Source: Microcystis aeruginosa NIES-4325 (lineage in GTDB: Bacteria; Cyanobacteriota; Cyanobacteriia; Cyanobacteriales; Microcystaceae). From it: a stretch of DNA of 64,000 bases. Within the stretch, counting starts at the first letter, position 1. Each line of letters begins with the position of its first letter. A program made the translations under genes and the position numbers. The notes below the pieces were generated by a model. The model searched no databases. It worked only from the letters and a program-made list of their open reading frames with translations, and was not told the DNA's origin. The DNA lies in contig NZ_BJKP01000011.1 of NCBI RefSeq assembly GCF_008974145.1, forward strand, positions 56,275-120,274, in the 5' to 3' direction. This document shows positions 54,878 to 63,464 of this stretch, one piece after another.

Positions 54878-55537
54878 ATGGAAAGAATTTTAGAACCAGA
54901 AGTGATGGATGATCGGGAAGAAGCGATCGAATATGATGCCATGGACTTCACGGAAGTTAATACTAATTTTGCTAAAGAAGCCGTACAATTGGCTGGTATT
55001 AATGCTAGGGTGTTAGATGTGGGAACTGGTACCGCGCGCATTCCGATTATGCTCAGTCAACTACGTCCCCAATGGCAAATTATCGCTATTGATCTGGCCG
55101 ATTCTATGTTAGAAATTGGTCAAAAAAATATCCTTAATGCTAACTGTCAAGAACAAATCAAATTGGAGAAAGTTGATGGAAAAAATCTTCCCTACCAATC
55201 CGAGCAATTTGATTTAGTTATTTCTAATAGTTTAATCCATCATCTCGAAAATCCTCTACCTTTTTTACAGGAAATTAAGCGAGTTTTAAAACCCAATGGT
55301 GGCATATTTTTAAGAGATTTATTCCGTCCCGATTCCGAGGAAATAATTAAGGGGATGGTGAGAGAAATCGATCCTAATTTTTCTCCCCGACAAGCGCAAC
55401 TATTTAAAGATTCTCTCCATGCCGCTTTTACCCTAGCAGAAATCGCCGATTTAATCCAGCAATCGGGATTAAAAAATGTTAAAACTTATCAGTCTTCCGA
55501 ACGTCATTGGACAGCTATAAAAACAAGTAAAAATTAA
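54878..55537 (+). CDS. Class I SAM-dependent methyltransferase
   Basis: 219 aa from the ATG at 54878; the longer start overlaps the DUF6671 gene. Motif I VLDVGTGTARIPIMLSQL, motif II IAIDLADSML and post-motif SNSLIHHLENPLPFLQEI fit the Methyltransf_11/25 fold. Substrate unknown. Tight pairing with the upstream DUF6671 gene hints at a shared task. Confidence 0.9.
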   Translation: MERILEPEVMDDREEAIEYDAMDFTEVNTNFAKEAVQLAGINARVLDVGTGTARIPIMLSQLRPQWQIIAIDLADSMLEIGQKNILNANCQEQIKLEKVDGKNLPYQSEQFDLVISNSLIHHLENPLPFLQEIKRVLKPNGGIFLRDLFRPDSEEIIKGMVREIDPNFSPRQAQLFKDSLHAAFTLAEIADLIQQSGLKNVKTYQSSERHWTAIKTSKN

Positions 55538-55562
55538 TCACTAAATCAGGAAAAATTGAGTT

Positions 55563-56426
55563 ATGAAAGTTGGATTTTTGGGAACAGGATTAATGGGAAC
55601 GCCAATGATAGAAAGATTATTAAATCAGAAAATTCCTGTTATTGCCTATAATCGCACATTGGAAAAATTGACACCTTTACAGCAGTTAGGAGCCAAAACA
55701 GTTAGCTGCCCTGAACAAGTTATTCAAGAGGCAGATTGTCTAATTTTAATGTTAACTAATGCTGCCGCTATTCAAGAGGTTTTAGGATTAAATTACGAGC
55801 AATCTAACTTCAATAATCGGACTATTATCCAGATGGGAACTATTGCTCCTTCTGAAAGTAAACAACTGCGAGATCAAATTGTGGCTAAAGGGGGAGAATA
55901 TCTAGAAGCACCCGTGTTAGGAAGTATTCCCGAAGCTAAAAATGGGACTCTTTTAGTTATGGTGGGAGCAACGGAAAAACAGTTCCATCAATGGTCAAAT
56001 TTATTAGCCAATTTTGGTCAAGAACCGATGTTAATCGGGGCAGTGGGAACCGCTGCGGCGTTAAAATTAGCTTTAAATCAATTAATTGCTTCTCTAACCA
56101 GTGCTTTTGCTTTGAGTTTAGCTTTTTTATCCCAACAAGGAGTAGATATAGAAAAGTTCATGACTATCCTGCGTCAAAGTGCCTTATATGCGCCTACTTT
56201 TGACAAAAAATTAACCAGAATGTTAGAAGAAAATTATGCTAACCCTAACTTTCCCACTAAACATTTACTCAAAGATGTTAATCTCTTTTTAGAGGAATCG
56301 GAGAAGTTAGATTTAACCAGTTTTCCCCTAACAGGAGTACAGCGCCTTCTGGAAAAAGCTTTAGAAATGGGATTCGCAGAGCAAGATTATTCAGCTTTAT
56401 ACGGGGCACTGAAAAAAGAATTATAA
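55563..56426 (+). CDS. 3-hydroxyisobutyrate dehydrogenase-like NAD(P)-dependent oxidoreductase
   Basis: 287 aa. Rossmann motif MKVGFLGTGLMGTPMIERLL, substrate-binding EAPVLGSIPEAKNGTL and the catalytic Lys in ALKLALNQLIAS identify the beta-hydroxyacid dehydrogenase family (also glyoxylate/succinic-semialdehyde reductases). It follows the methyltransferase on the same strand 25 bases later. The actual substrate cannot be told from sequence. Confidence 0.92.
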   Translation: MKVGFLGTGLMGTPMIERLLNQKIPVIAYNRTLEKLTPLQQLGAKTVSCPEQVIQEADCLILMLTNAAAIQEVLGLNYEQSNFNNRTIIQMGTIAPSESKQLRDQIVAKGGEYLEAPVLGSIPEAKNGTLLVMVGATEKQFHQWSNLLANFGQEPMLIGAVGTAAALKLALNQLIASLTSAFALSLAFLSQQGVDIEKFMTILRQSALYAPTFDKKLTRMLEENYANPNFPTKHLLKDVNLFLEESEKLDLTSFPLTGVQRLLEKALEMGFAEQDYSALYGALKKEL

Positions 56427-56481
56427 ACTGCTTGGCAACATCAAAAAGATTCTCTTTGGTTTGTCTAGTCGGACAACTGAT

Positions 56482-56570
56482 ACTAAATCCGTTAAGTATA
56501 GGCTACTTATAAGGACAGGCAAAAGGCAAGAGGGGAAATAAATAATCAGTTTTTAATAACTGGATTTAGT
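56482..56570. mobile_element. MITE-like element R2, copy 2 (intact)
   Basis: 89 bp with ends ACTAAATCC/GGATTTAGT. The interior holds GGGGAAATAAATAATCAG and TTTTTAATAAC, as in copy 1 and the partial copy at 60259. It is non-coding. Confidence 0.75.
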
Positions 56571-56680
56571 GTGATAGGAGAAAAACTGGTAAAAGGCTTT
56601 AAATTTTCCTTAAGCTTTGTTGGGGTAGCCAGAAGAGGGGTTTAGAGTGGGGAGTGATGGAATTTTGGGCATATTTTCCT

Positions 56681-56776
56681 ATGACGCTGACTGAATTTGG
56701 ATTATTAGCGGGTTTACTTGTCCCTGGTATCCTGCTCTCGATTTTGGTGATGGTGAGTTTTGCCAAAGGGGGCTAA
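56681..56776 (+). CDS. 31-residue single-helix membrane peptide
   Basis: MTLTEFGLLAGLLVPGILLS, then ILVMVSFAKGG. One transmembrane helix of about 21 residues with a tiny acidic N-terminus and a basic Lys near the C-end, the layout of small photosystem or cytochrome b6f subunits. An in-frame ATG at 56657 would add eight residues (MEFWAYFP). A perfect 11-bp terminator begins 6 bases after the stop, which strongly argues that this is a gene. It does not match PetG, PetN, PetL, PsbT or PsbJ as I recall them; there is slight similarity to PsbM. Confidence 0.7.
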   Translation: MTLTEFGLLAGLLVPGILLSILVMVSFAKGG

Positions 56777-56781
56777 AAACC

Positions 56782-56816
56782 GATAGAGACACCGATGAAA
56801 GTGTCTCTATCTTTTT
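56782..56816 (+). terminator. Rho-independent terminator of the 31-residue gene
   Basis: Perfect stem GATAGAGACAC/GTGTCTCTATC with 8-base loop CGATGAAA and five T residues. It sits between this gene and the convergent DUF760 gene. Confidence 0.9.
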
Positions 56817-56826
56817 GGGGTGAAGA

Positions 56827-57177
56827 TTAATCTATTTTTGTTTTTTTGCCTAATTTAATTGATTCTGTAGCTAACAAAATTGATTCTAAATGATGGCGCT
56901 TCTCCACTTGACCGAGGAAATAACCTGTCATCATCGCTGAAGCGAGAAGATTAGCCAAATTCTCGCGGTCGGTGGTAATTTGTACCGCAAAATCCTCTGA
57001 TGGCAACATTCCCACCAATCCCCTGACGTTTTGCGAGATAATATCTTTAATTTCGCTACTGACCGATTGGGCTATTCTCTCAAGGGTTTCAGGACGCTGC
57101 TGCTGGAGATACTGCATCAGACAGTTATCATTTTGTTCTTCGGTTTCCCAGGGAAAAAAATCAGGATTAAAAGTCAT
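56827..57177 (-). CDS. DUF760 family protein
   Basis: 116 aa from the ATG at 57177 (the GTG at 57189 is less likely). The conserved cyanobacterial/plant core is visible: LMQYLQQQRPETLERIAQSV, IKDIISQNVRGLVGMLPSED and ITTDRENLANLLASAMMTGY. Function unknown; a plant member is induced by stress and degraded by Clp. It ends 10 bases from the terminator of the small membrane-peptide gene. Confidence 0.88.
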   Translation of the reverse strand: MTFNPDFFPWETEEQNDNCLMQYLQQQRPETLERIAQSVSSEIKDIISQNVRGLVGMLPSEDFAVQITTDRENLANLLASAMMTGYFLGQVEKRHHLESILLATESIKLGKKTKID

Positions 57178-57296
57178 CAGAACTCCCACGCTGTAGTGGT
57201 TATTGGGTTTAGGTTAACAAATCGCTCTTCTTGATTGCCTGAAGTCCCCCCATCTTCTTCAAGTTTAGCTCAGTAATCAGAAACATTTACCCTTAA

Positions 57297-57392
57297 TATA
57301 GCGTTTCTCACATCTGTGTGGCACACTTAAACCTTTGCTGATTAAGCTTTTCAACATCGATAATGTACCTTTTGGGAACAGGAAACGCTATA
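57297..57392. mobile_element. MITE-like element R6, copy B
   Basis: 96 bp, ends TATAGCGTTT/AAACGCTATA identical to copy A at 39795. The interior differs but retains a GTACCT motif near one end. It fills most of the DUF760-scpB spacer. Confidence 0.75.
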
Positions 57393-57406
57393 TACTCTCT
57401 CTCTCC

Positions 57407-57925
57407 TTATTCCTGATCAGTAGGTTCCAGAATACCCTGTTCTCTAAGATTGTCAACCTCGAAATATTGATGAAATTTGTCGGTTACTTCTAACCAGTAC
57501 GATCTACCTTCGTTTTGCTTGCGTTTTCTCACAAATCCTCGTTCTACCAAGTCCTGAACCTGTTGATAGGCCGTACTGCCCCGTAAATTAATTAAATCCG
57601 CTTGCAAAATCGGTTCTTTTATTGCGATCGCTGCTAAAGTGCGGAGGGTTCCTGTGCCTAATTCGGCCGGGATCAGGTCTTCGATCAAATTCTGATAAGC
57701 TGACCGCAATTGTAAACTATAACCGAGGGGGGTTTCCACCACTTCCAAGGCACTATCCCGGTGGGCATAATCCGACATTAACTCGATCATAGCATCTTCC
57801 ACCGTCAAGCGATCGCTGTTGGTTAATGTCACCATCTCGGTTAAGGGGACAGGCTGCCCTTTTAGGTAAAGTATCGCTTCTAGACGGGTAGCTAGTCTGA
57901 TCTCCTGGTGGGCTTCCGCGCTCAA
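57407..57925 (-). CDS. scpB: Segregation and condensation protein B
   Basis: 172 aa. Winged-helix kleisin partner; motifs LATRLEAILYLKGQPVPLTE, GYSLQLRSAYQNLIEDLIP and the signature LRTLAAIAIKEPILQADLIN then RGSTAYQQVQDLVERGFV. With ScpA and SMC it compacts and segregates the chromosome. Start codon is TTG as read. ScpA and SMC genes are not in the window. Confidence 0.94.
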   Translation of the reverse strand: MSAEAHQEIRLATRLEAILYLKGQPVPLTEMVTLTNSDRLTVEDAMIELMSDYAHRDSALEVVETPLGYSLQLRSAYQNLIEDLIPAELGTGTLRTLAAIAIKEPILQADLINLRGSTAYQQVQDLVERGFVRKRKQNEGRSYWLEVTDKFHQYFEVDNLREQGILEPTDQE

Positions 57926-57986
57926 TCTCGACTACCTAAGTTTAGACACTAAGTTAATATTTTACTAGAAGACGAACGAGAAAATT

Positions 57987-58799
57987 ATGGAAACTTTTTG
58001 GAGTCAGGTTTTAGACTTTTGTTATCAGGCTACCGGCCAAGTGGGCGATCGCTTACTGGCTGATTTTGGCAAATTACAGGCCACCAACAAAGCAGACGGG
58101 ACTTTAGTGACGGCTGCCGACCGTTGGTCCGATGGCGAATTGCGATCGCTAATTGCCCGCACTTTCCAGGATCATGGAGTCTTAACCGAGGAAACTACCC
58201 ATATTTTCCCGGATCAAGAATGGTGTTGGGTCGTGGATCCGATCGACGGCACGACTAATTTTACTCGCGGTATTCCCATCTGGGGCATTTCCCTGGGACT
58301 TCTCTACCGGGGGACTCCCGTGTTCGGATTTGTTTATTTCCCCTGCCTGAAACAGGCCTATTATGGTTATTGGTACGGTGAGACGGGTTTAACCGGTCCA
58401 GAGGGGGCCTACTGCAACGGTCAACCGATTCACACCAGCGACGATTTTCCCAGCAAAAATCATCTGTTTAATCTCTGCGCTCGTAGTACAGATGTATTCA
58501 AAAACCCCTTTCCCTGCAAAGTGCGGATGATAGGAGTAGCTAGTTATAATCTGCTTTTGGTGGCCGATGGCACTGTCTTGGGAGGAGTGGAAGCAACCCC
58601 AAAAGTCTGGGATATTGCCGCAGTTTGGGCAATTCTACAGGCCGCAGACGGGGTATTTATCTCTTTAGGAGAAAAGATTTTTCCCTTACAGGTGGGGGAA
58701 AATTATAGTGATCAATCCTATCCCTGTTTAGCCGTGGCTCGATCGAATTTAGCACCGGTTTTCTTGCCTCTGGTCGGTTTTCTCAAGGATGTTGCTTGA
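57987..58799 (+). CDS. Inositol monophosphatase family protein
   Basis: 270 aa. Metal/phosphate motif VVDPIDGTTNFTRGIP and second motif KVWDIAAVWAILQAADG are intact, with the first acidic pair in LTEETTHIFPD. Family members hydrolyse inositol phosphates, histidinol phosphate, PAP or fructose bisphosphate; which applies is unclear. It is divergently arranged with scpB. After it lies an 271-base spacer with no supported gene, ending in an R3 repeat. Confidence 0.92.
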   Translation: METFWSQVLDFCYQATGQVGDRLLADFGKLQATNKADGTLVTAADRWSDGELRSLIARTFQDHGVLTEETTHIFPDQEWCWVVDPIDGTTNFTRGIPIWGISLGLLYRGTPVFGFVYFPCLKQAYYGYWYGETGLTGPEGAYCNGQPIHTSDDFPSKNHLFNLCARSTDVFKNPFPCKVRMIGVASYNLLLVADGTVLGGVEATPKVWDIAAVWAILQAADGVFISLGEKIFPLQVGENYSDQSYPCLAVARSNLAPVFLPLVGFLKDVA

Positions 58800-59033
58800 A
58801 TGGAGAATTGCTCAGGTTAGAATAGCTGCATTTATTGGTTTTATCTCTATTTAGGGCTGGCTGAATAATGGTAAAACCCTTTTAAAATAAGGCTTTTGAC
58901 CTGTTAGAATCCGATGTTCATGCTGCGAAAATCGGATTGGGAATCTCAAAAACCTTGCATTATCCTTCTTGTAGTACATAAATTGGTACGAGGGCGACAA
59001 AGCCTGAAACGACCGGCTACTGACTCCTAACCG

Positions 59034-59061
59034 CACCAACAAACTTTTTGCCGCAAACCCT
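59034..59061. repeat. Short dispersed repeat R3, copy 3
   Basis: AACTTTTTGCCGCAAACCCT with CACCAACA upstream, just before the ABC ATPase start at 59071. The leader of that gene therefore contains repeat sequence. Confidence 0.65.
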
Positions 59062-59070
59062 ATTTATTTC

Positions 59071-59835
59071 ATGAGTTTTGATACTTCCTCTCTCAGCGAA
59101 CGCAACGATAAAGCCGAAGTCTATCAGCAAGTAATTATTCGCCTCGAAAATGTGTCTAAAATCTACGGCAGTGGCGAAACCATGGTTAAAGCACTCAATA
59201 ACGTCAATTTAAGCCTAAAAAAAGGGGAATATTGCGCTATTATGGGGGCTTCGGGTTCGGGAAAATCCACGGCCATGAATATTATCGGCTGTCTTGATCG
59301 TCCCACCTCGGGGTCCTATTATCTAGAAAATCTCGACGTTTCCACGCTGCCGGATGGGGATTTAGCTCAGATTCGCAATCGTAAAATCGGCTTTGTTTTC
59401 CAGCAATTCCATCTTTTACCCCAGATGAGTGCGCTGGAAAATGTCATGTTACCGATGATTTATGGTGGGGTTCCTCCCCAGGAAAGAAAGGAAAGAGCGA
59501 TCGCTGCTTTAACGAAGGTAAAATTGGATAATCGACTGCACAATAAACCCAATCAATTATCGGGGGGACAACAGCAGCGCGTCGCTATTGCTAGGGCAAT
59601 TGTCAATCAACCCATATTATTACTTGCCGATGAACCGACGGGGGCGCTAGACTCGAAAACTACCCAAGAGGTGATGGCTATTTTCTCGGAATTGAATAAC
59701 AGTGGAATTACTATCGTCATGGTAACTCATGAGGCCGATGTGGCGCGTCATTCTGGGCGCATTATTTGGTTTAAAGATGGTGAAGTGGTTTATCCTAATC
59801 TCGCACCGACGGATTTACATGAGGTGATTGGGTAG
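59071..59835 (+). CDS. ABC transporter ATP-binding protein (LolD/MacB/DevA type)
   Basis: 254 aa. Walker A GASGSGKSTAMNIIG, Q-loop FVFQQFHLLPQMSALENVML, signature LSGGQQQRVAIARAIV and Walker B ILLLADEPTGALDSKT. The sequence belongs to the MacB/LolD group that works with FtsX-like permeases and often a membrane-fusion protein (DevBCA in cyanobacteria). Those partners are not adjacent here. Exports lipids, peptides or other compounds by family analogy. Confidence 0.93.
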   Translation: MSFDTSSLSERNDKAEVYQQVIIRLENVSKIYGSGETMVKALNNVNLSLKKGEYCAIMGASGSGKSTAMNIIGCLDRPTSGSYYLENLDVSTLPDGDLAQIRNRKIGFVFQQFHLLPQMSALENVMLPMIYGGVPPQERKERAIAALTKVKLDNRLHNKPNQLSGGQQQRVAIARAIVNQPILLLADEPTGALDSKTTQEVMAIFSELNNSGITIVMVTHEADVARHSGRIIWFKDGEVVYPNLAPTDLHEVIG

Positions 59836-59894
59836 GGTGGGGATTTTTCAGTTATTAGTGAAAAGAAAACGACAACTTCCTAATTAGATCGCTG

Positions 59895-60173
59895 TTAGGG
59901 ATTGGGAAGAAAACCAAAAAGTTTAGCTGCCCCTCCTAAAATGGCAACAACCAAAGCGATTAGAATCCCTCGATTGGTAAATTCCTGATTAGCGACTCTT
60001 GCAGTTAATCCTTTAATTTCTGTGGTTAGTCGCTCATCTAGGGCTTTAATCTCCCCTTTTAACTCCGATTGTCCTATCTCTAGCTTGTTAACATCCCTTT
60101 GTAGAGAGTCTATTTTCCCCTCGATCCTTGTCAGAACAGCTTCTAGGGAATAAGTCACGGTTTCGTTAGACAC
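59895..60173 (-). CDS. Small coiled-coil membrane protein, short paralog
   Basis: 92 aa, GTG start. Same architecture as the 103-residue paralog at 46043: coiled coil (LTRIEGKIDSLQRDVNKLE, then IKALDERLTTEIKGL), one transmembrane helix (LIALVVAILGGAAKLF) and a PNP tail. It lacks exactly 11 coil residues, one hendecad. High identity at the DNA level suggests a recent duplication. Function unknown. Confidence 0.75.
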   Translation of the reverse strand: MSNETVTYSLEAVLTRIEGKIDSLQRDVNKLEIGQSELKGEIKALDERLTTEIKGLTARVANQEFTNRGILIALVVAILGGAAKLFGFLPNP

Positions 60174-60257
60174 GAGCTAAACTCCTATATTTTGCTATGT
60201 TGCGATCTCCTAATCTTCTTTAGGAGCGATTGCTCTAGTGGTGTCCTATTCTAATAA

Positions 60258-60304
60258 TACTAAATCCGGTTATTAAAAACTGATTATTTATTTCCCCTTT
60301 TGCC
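60258..60304. mobile_element. R2 element, copy 3 (one end)
   Basis: ACTAAATCCGGTTATTAAAA followed by ATTATTTATTTCCCC is the complement of the right half of R2. The other end is missing; the sequence passes into the GTTCGGC palindrome. Confidence 0.65.
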
Positions 60305-60375
60305 GTTCGGCGGTTCGGCGGTTCGACTGAGCGTTCGACAAAAGCTCACCGAACGTCCGCAGTCTCACCGTCGAA
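60304..60375. repeat. GTTCGGCGG palindromic repeat
   Basis: GGCGGTTCGGCGGTTCGACT, then GCGTTCGAC, AAAGCTCACCGAACG and a closing CCGTCGAACC. Inverted and tandem parts let it fold extensively. Related to 9803 and 63130. Confidence 0.6.
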
Positions 60376-60478
60376 CCCTGACGACCGATGTATCAAATCC
60401 ACTTTACCCCATGCAGCGATCGAGATTAGAACTGGGAAATATAAAATTAACTTCTTTGTCCTTCTTTCAATTTACCCT

Positions 60479-62791
60479 ATGGTTAGCAGTGCCACTCGTC
60501 CAAGACCTTCCTTAAAAACCCTCTGGCAAAAGATAGAGTCTTCTCCCTTGCCAGAAACCGAGGAATCGATTATTTTAAGAATTCTGGTGCAAGCTTTAGT
60601 AATCGTGGGTATTATCGCCACCGATGTGGCTACCGATAGTTATACCAGTATTTGGGCGGTTCCTCTCAGTATTATCGGCGGAATCTGGAGTTGGCGACGC
60701 AGGAAAAAGCGCAATATTGGGGCAAAATTTTGTATAGCGATCGGAATGTTGGTAGTGTTGGCGCTATTCTTGGGTAATATCGTTGCGATGCAGGATAGTC
60801 GCATTGCCTTAACACAATTATTAATTCAACTGCAAATTCTCCATAGTTTTGACCTGCCCCGACGCAAAGATTTAGGGTATTCTATGGTAATCGGTTTAAT
60901 TCTCTTGGGAGTCGCTGGGACAATCTCCCAAACCCTCGCTTTTGCGCCTTGGTTAATCATCTTTCTGCTTTTAGCCCTACCTACCCTAGTTTTAGACTAT
61001 CGTTCTCGTTTAGGTTTAGATAATCTCAATCAGAGTCTCCCTTTCTTCCCAAGGAAACCCCTGCGTCTAGCCACAAAAAAATTAGTTTCCCCGCAAAATT
61101 CCCCCCTTTCTCCCAGACGTTTTGGGATTTTCTTTCTGACAATTCTCCTCTTGGGATTGACAATTTTTGCTCTGATGCCACGTTTTCCGGGTTATCAAAT
61201 TCAATCTTTTCCCGTCAATAGTCCAGGAGGTATGGAAAATCAGGATTTTGAACAGGGAGACAGACAAATCGTTAACCCTGGCTATGTGCGCGAGGGTGAA
61301 ACGGGGAATGGTGGCGTAAATAGCGGTAATAGTCCCACTACAGGGTCAGGACAGCTAGATCCTACCTTTTATTACGGTTTTAACAGCCAAATGAACCAAA
61401 ATTTGCGGGGAAGTATGACTCCCCAGATAGTCATGCGGGTACGTTCTCAAGCCCCCGGATTCTGGCGCGCCATGGCGTTCGATCGCTATACTGGTCAAGG
61501 GTGGCAAATCTCGCGAGATCAAGAAGTAGAGGATTTAAATCGCAATCGTTGGTCCTATCGCTTTTTTCTGCCGCTGCCCGCAACCCAGGCCAAAACCCAT
61601 CAGGTAGTCCAAAGTTATAGCATTGTCTCCAGTTTACCGAATATTATCCCTGCTCTTACTTCGCCTCAGTTTCTCTTTTTTCCTACCCGACAGGTATCTT
61701 TAGACCGAGAAAATAGCTTAAGGTCGCCAGGGGGATTAGCGGAAGGGCTAACTTATACTGTAATCTCACAAGTGCCGGAACGCAATCGCAGCCAATTGCG
61801 ATCGGCCCCAGAAACTTATCCTAAGGCTATTCTCAACTATTATTTGCAAATTCCTGCTGAAATTGCCCCGAAAGTCCGCCGAAAAACCGAGGAATTGCTG
61901 GCCAAATCTCCCAAACCTTTAACCTCTCCCTACGAGAAGGCCCTCTATTTGGCCCAAGCATTAAAGCAAAACTACGAATTAAAAGCCGATTTGCCCTTTT
62001 TAGCCGAAAATGAGGATTTAGTCTCGGCCTTTTTGTTTCGTTTTCAGGGGGGTTACGCCGATCATTTTTCCACCGTGTTAACGATTATGTTACGCTCGAT
62101 CGGTATTCCTGCCCGATTAGCCACCGGTTTTGCTCCTGGCCAGTTTAATCCTTTCACTGGCTTTTATGTTGTCCAAAATACGGACGCTTACGCCATCACA
62201 GAGGTGTTTTTCCCTGGTTACGGTTGGTATGCTTTCGATCCTATCCCGGGCCACGAATTAATTCCCCCATCCTTTGAGGAAGCGGAACCTTTTAGCGTCC
62301 TCAAGCAATTTTGGCAATGGGTAGCGGGATGGTTGCCCTCCCCAGTCACGGGTTTTCTCGGTCTGATTTGGGAAAATGTTATCGTTACTATCGGTCAGTT
62401 ATTGGCCTGGTTATGGCGCTTTATTTCCGGCAGTCTTTTCGGGGGAATTCTCGGCGGTTTAGTGGGGGTCGTCTTCGCTTACGCTGGTTGGTTAGGATGG
62501 GGACAGTTCCATCGTTGGCGTCGGGGTCGCAAGTTGTCTAAACTACCACCGATCGAGCGTTTATACCAGCAAATGTTAGGAATCTTAACAGAAGCTGGTT
62601 ATGGCAAACATCCCGCTCAAACCCCTTTAGAATACGCCGCCGCCGCCCGCAGCGTCCAACCGCCGCCAGTGGCGAATATTATCGAGGAGATTGCTTGCGC
62701 CTACGTTGATTGGCGTTATGGCGGGAAATCGGCTAATATCGAGAGTTTACGCCAACGTTTTCGAGAGTTGCCCAAGCTAGTGAAAAAGTGA
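60479..62791 (+). CDS. TgpA-like protein (DUF3488, transglutaminase-like core, DUF4129) lacking catalytic Cys/His
   Basis: 770 aa. N-terminal transmembrane region (about 30-255, several helices), a periplasmic transglutaminase-like core (about 440-600), one more helix (about 645-685) and a DUF4129-like cytoplasmic tail (GYGKHPAQTPLEYAAAA). In the core the position of the catalytic Cys is Ala527 (GGYADHFSTVLTIMLRSIG) and that of the His is Tyr571 (TDAYAITEVFF); Asp587 (FDPIPG) is kept. By family rules this is a pseudo-transglutaminase, perhaps structural in peptidoglycan or surface assembly. Confidence 0.85.
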   Translation: MVSSATRPRPSLKTLWQKIESSPLPETEESIILRILVQALVIVGIIATDVATDSYTSIWAVPLSIIGGIWSWRRRKKRNIGAKFCIAIGMLVVLALFLGNIVAMQDSRIALTQLLIQLQILHSFDLPRRKDLGYSMVIGLILLGVAGTISQTLAFAPWLIIFLLLALPTLVLDYRSRLGLDNLNQSLPFFPRKPLRLATKKLVSPQNSPLSPRRFGIFFLTILLLGLTIFALMPRFPGYQIQSFPVNSPGGMENQDFEQGDRQIVNPGYVREGETGNGGVNSGNSPTTGSGQLDPTFYYGFNSQMNQNLRGSMTPQIVMRVRSQAPGFWRAMAFDRYTGQGWQISRDQEVEDLNRNRWSYRFFLPLPATQAKTHQVVQSYSIVSSLPNIIPALTSPQFLFFPTRQVSLDRENSLRSPGGLAEGLTYTVISQVPERNRSQLRSAPETYPKAILNYYLQIPAEIAPKVRRKTEELLAKSPKPLTSPYEKALYLAQALKQNYELKADLPFLAENEDLVSAFLFRFQGGYADHFSTVLTIMLRSIGIPARLATGFAPGQFNPFTGFYVVQNTDAYAITEVFFPGYGWYAFDPIPGHELIPPSFEEAEPFSVLKQFWQWVAGWLPSPVTGFLGLIWENVIVTIGQLLAWLWRFISGSLFGGILGGLVGVVFAYAGWLGWGQFHRWRRGRKLSKLPPIERLYQQMLGILTEAGYGKHPAQTPLEYAAAARSVQPPPVANIIEEIACAYVDWRYGGKSANIESLRQRFRELPKLVKK

Positions 62792-62806
62792 GCTTGAGCC
62801 TATAGT

Positions 62807-62830
62807 TAGGGTTTGCGGCAAAAAGTTTTT
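62807..62830. repeat. Short dispersed repeat R3, copy 4 (inverted)
   Basis: AGGGTTTGCGGCAAAAAGTT, the complement of the R3 unit at 59034, placed just after the TgpA-like gene. Confidence 0.65.
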
Positions 62831-62849
62831 CAGCAAATCCTAAATAACA

Positions 62850-62880
62850 GAAAACGGGTTTCTTTAAGAAACCCGTTTTC
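62850..62880. terminator. Strong hairpin after the TgpA-like gene
   Basis: GAAAACGGGTTTCTT (62850-62864) and its exact complement (62866-62880). The A/T runs at the base of the stem make it terminator-like in both directions. No gene is seen from 62881 to 63216. Confidence 0.7.
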
Positions 62881-63069
62881 TAGACAAACCTGACTCCAAT
62901 AGCAAATTAGGTTACACTTCATCTTGATGAGAAAGGCTATGAACAAGACTATGTTAAGAAATGTAATCAAGTCCGAAACCCTTACTGTTGCCTTGTCTGC
63001 ACAGTTAACTTTATTTTTGTCCGACTACCGATAATTCTCAGCCAGCAATTTAAGTAGGGAGGCACAATT

Positions 63070-63168
63070 ATTTGTAGGATAGGTTAGCGGTAGCGTAACC
63101 CATCGGGGCGTTGGGTTTCATGCTTCAACCGTTCGGCAAAAGCTCACGGCCGAAGCCCAACCTACGTT
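63070..63168. repeat. GTAGG...CCTAC inverted repeat with GTTCGGC core
   Basis: GTAGGATAGGTTAGCGGTAG with GTAACCCATC, then CGTTGGGTTTCATGC, CGTTCGGCAAAAGCTCACGG and CCCAACCTACG. It mixes the GTAGGTTGGGTT spacer family with the GTTCGGC palindrome. Confidence 0.6.
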
Positions 63169-63216
63169 CATCTTATATTTAATTCCACCCACCCACTAAA
63201 CCAAGAAAATATAATT

Positions 63217-63464
63217 ATGACAAACTATCAAACAGAAATCCAAATCAAAGTCCCTTTAGATGTTGCTGAAACTTATTGGAATGCAACGGAAGAAGAGCGT
63301 CAAAAAATAGAAAAAAAATCGCTTTTTATGTTCAATCTTCAAATTTATCTAGAAAAGAATCTCTGGACAAATTATATAAAACGATGGATACTATTGGACA
63401 AAAAGCACAAGAGAGAGGATTAAACCCTGAAATTTTAGAATCTCTCTTAAATGAAGATGACTAG
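63217..63464 (+). pseudogene. Type II antitoxin-like gene broken by a frameshift at an A8 tract
   Basis: The first frame reads MTNYQTEIQIKVPLDVAETY then EEERQKIEKK; after A8 at 63311-63318 the conserved continuation lies in another frame (SRKESLDKLYKTMDTIGQKA, then RGLNPEILESLLNEDD). Joining the two gives an 81-82-residue antitoxin of the kind that precedes PIN toxins. Its TAG overlaps the toxin ATG by 8 bases. A one-base indel explains the break. Confidence 0.75.

Noticed and set aside
58853..59033. Possible IS end in the spacer before the ABC ATPase
   Set aside because: It vaguely recalls Microcystis IS termini, but no inverted partner or transposase fragment could be found.
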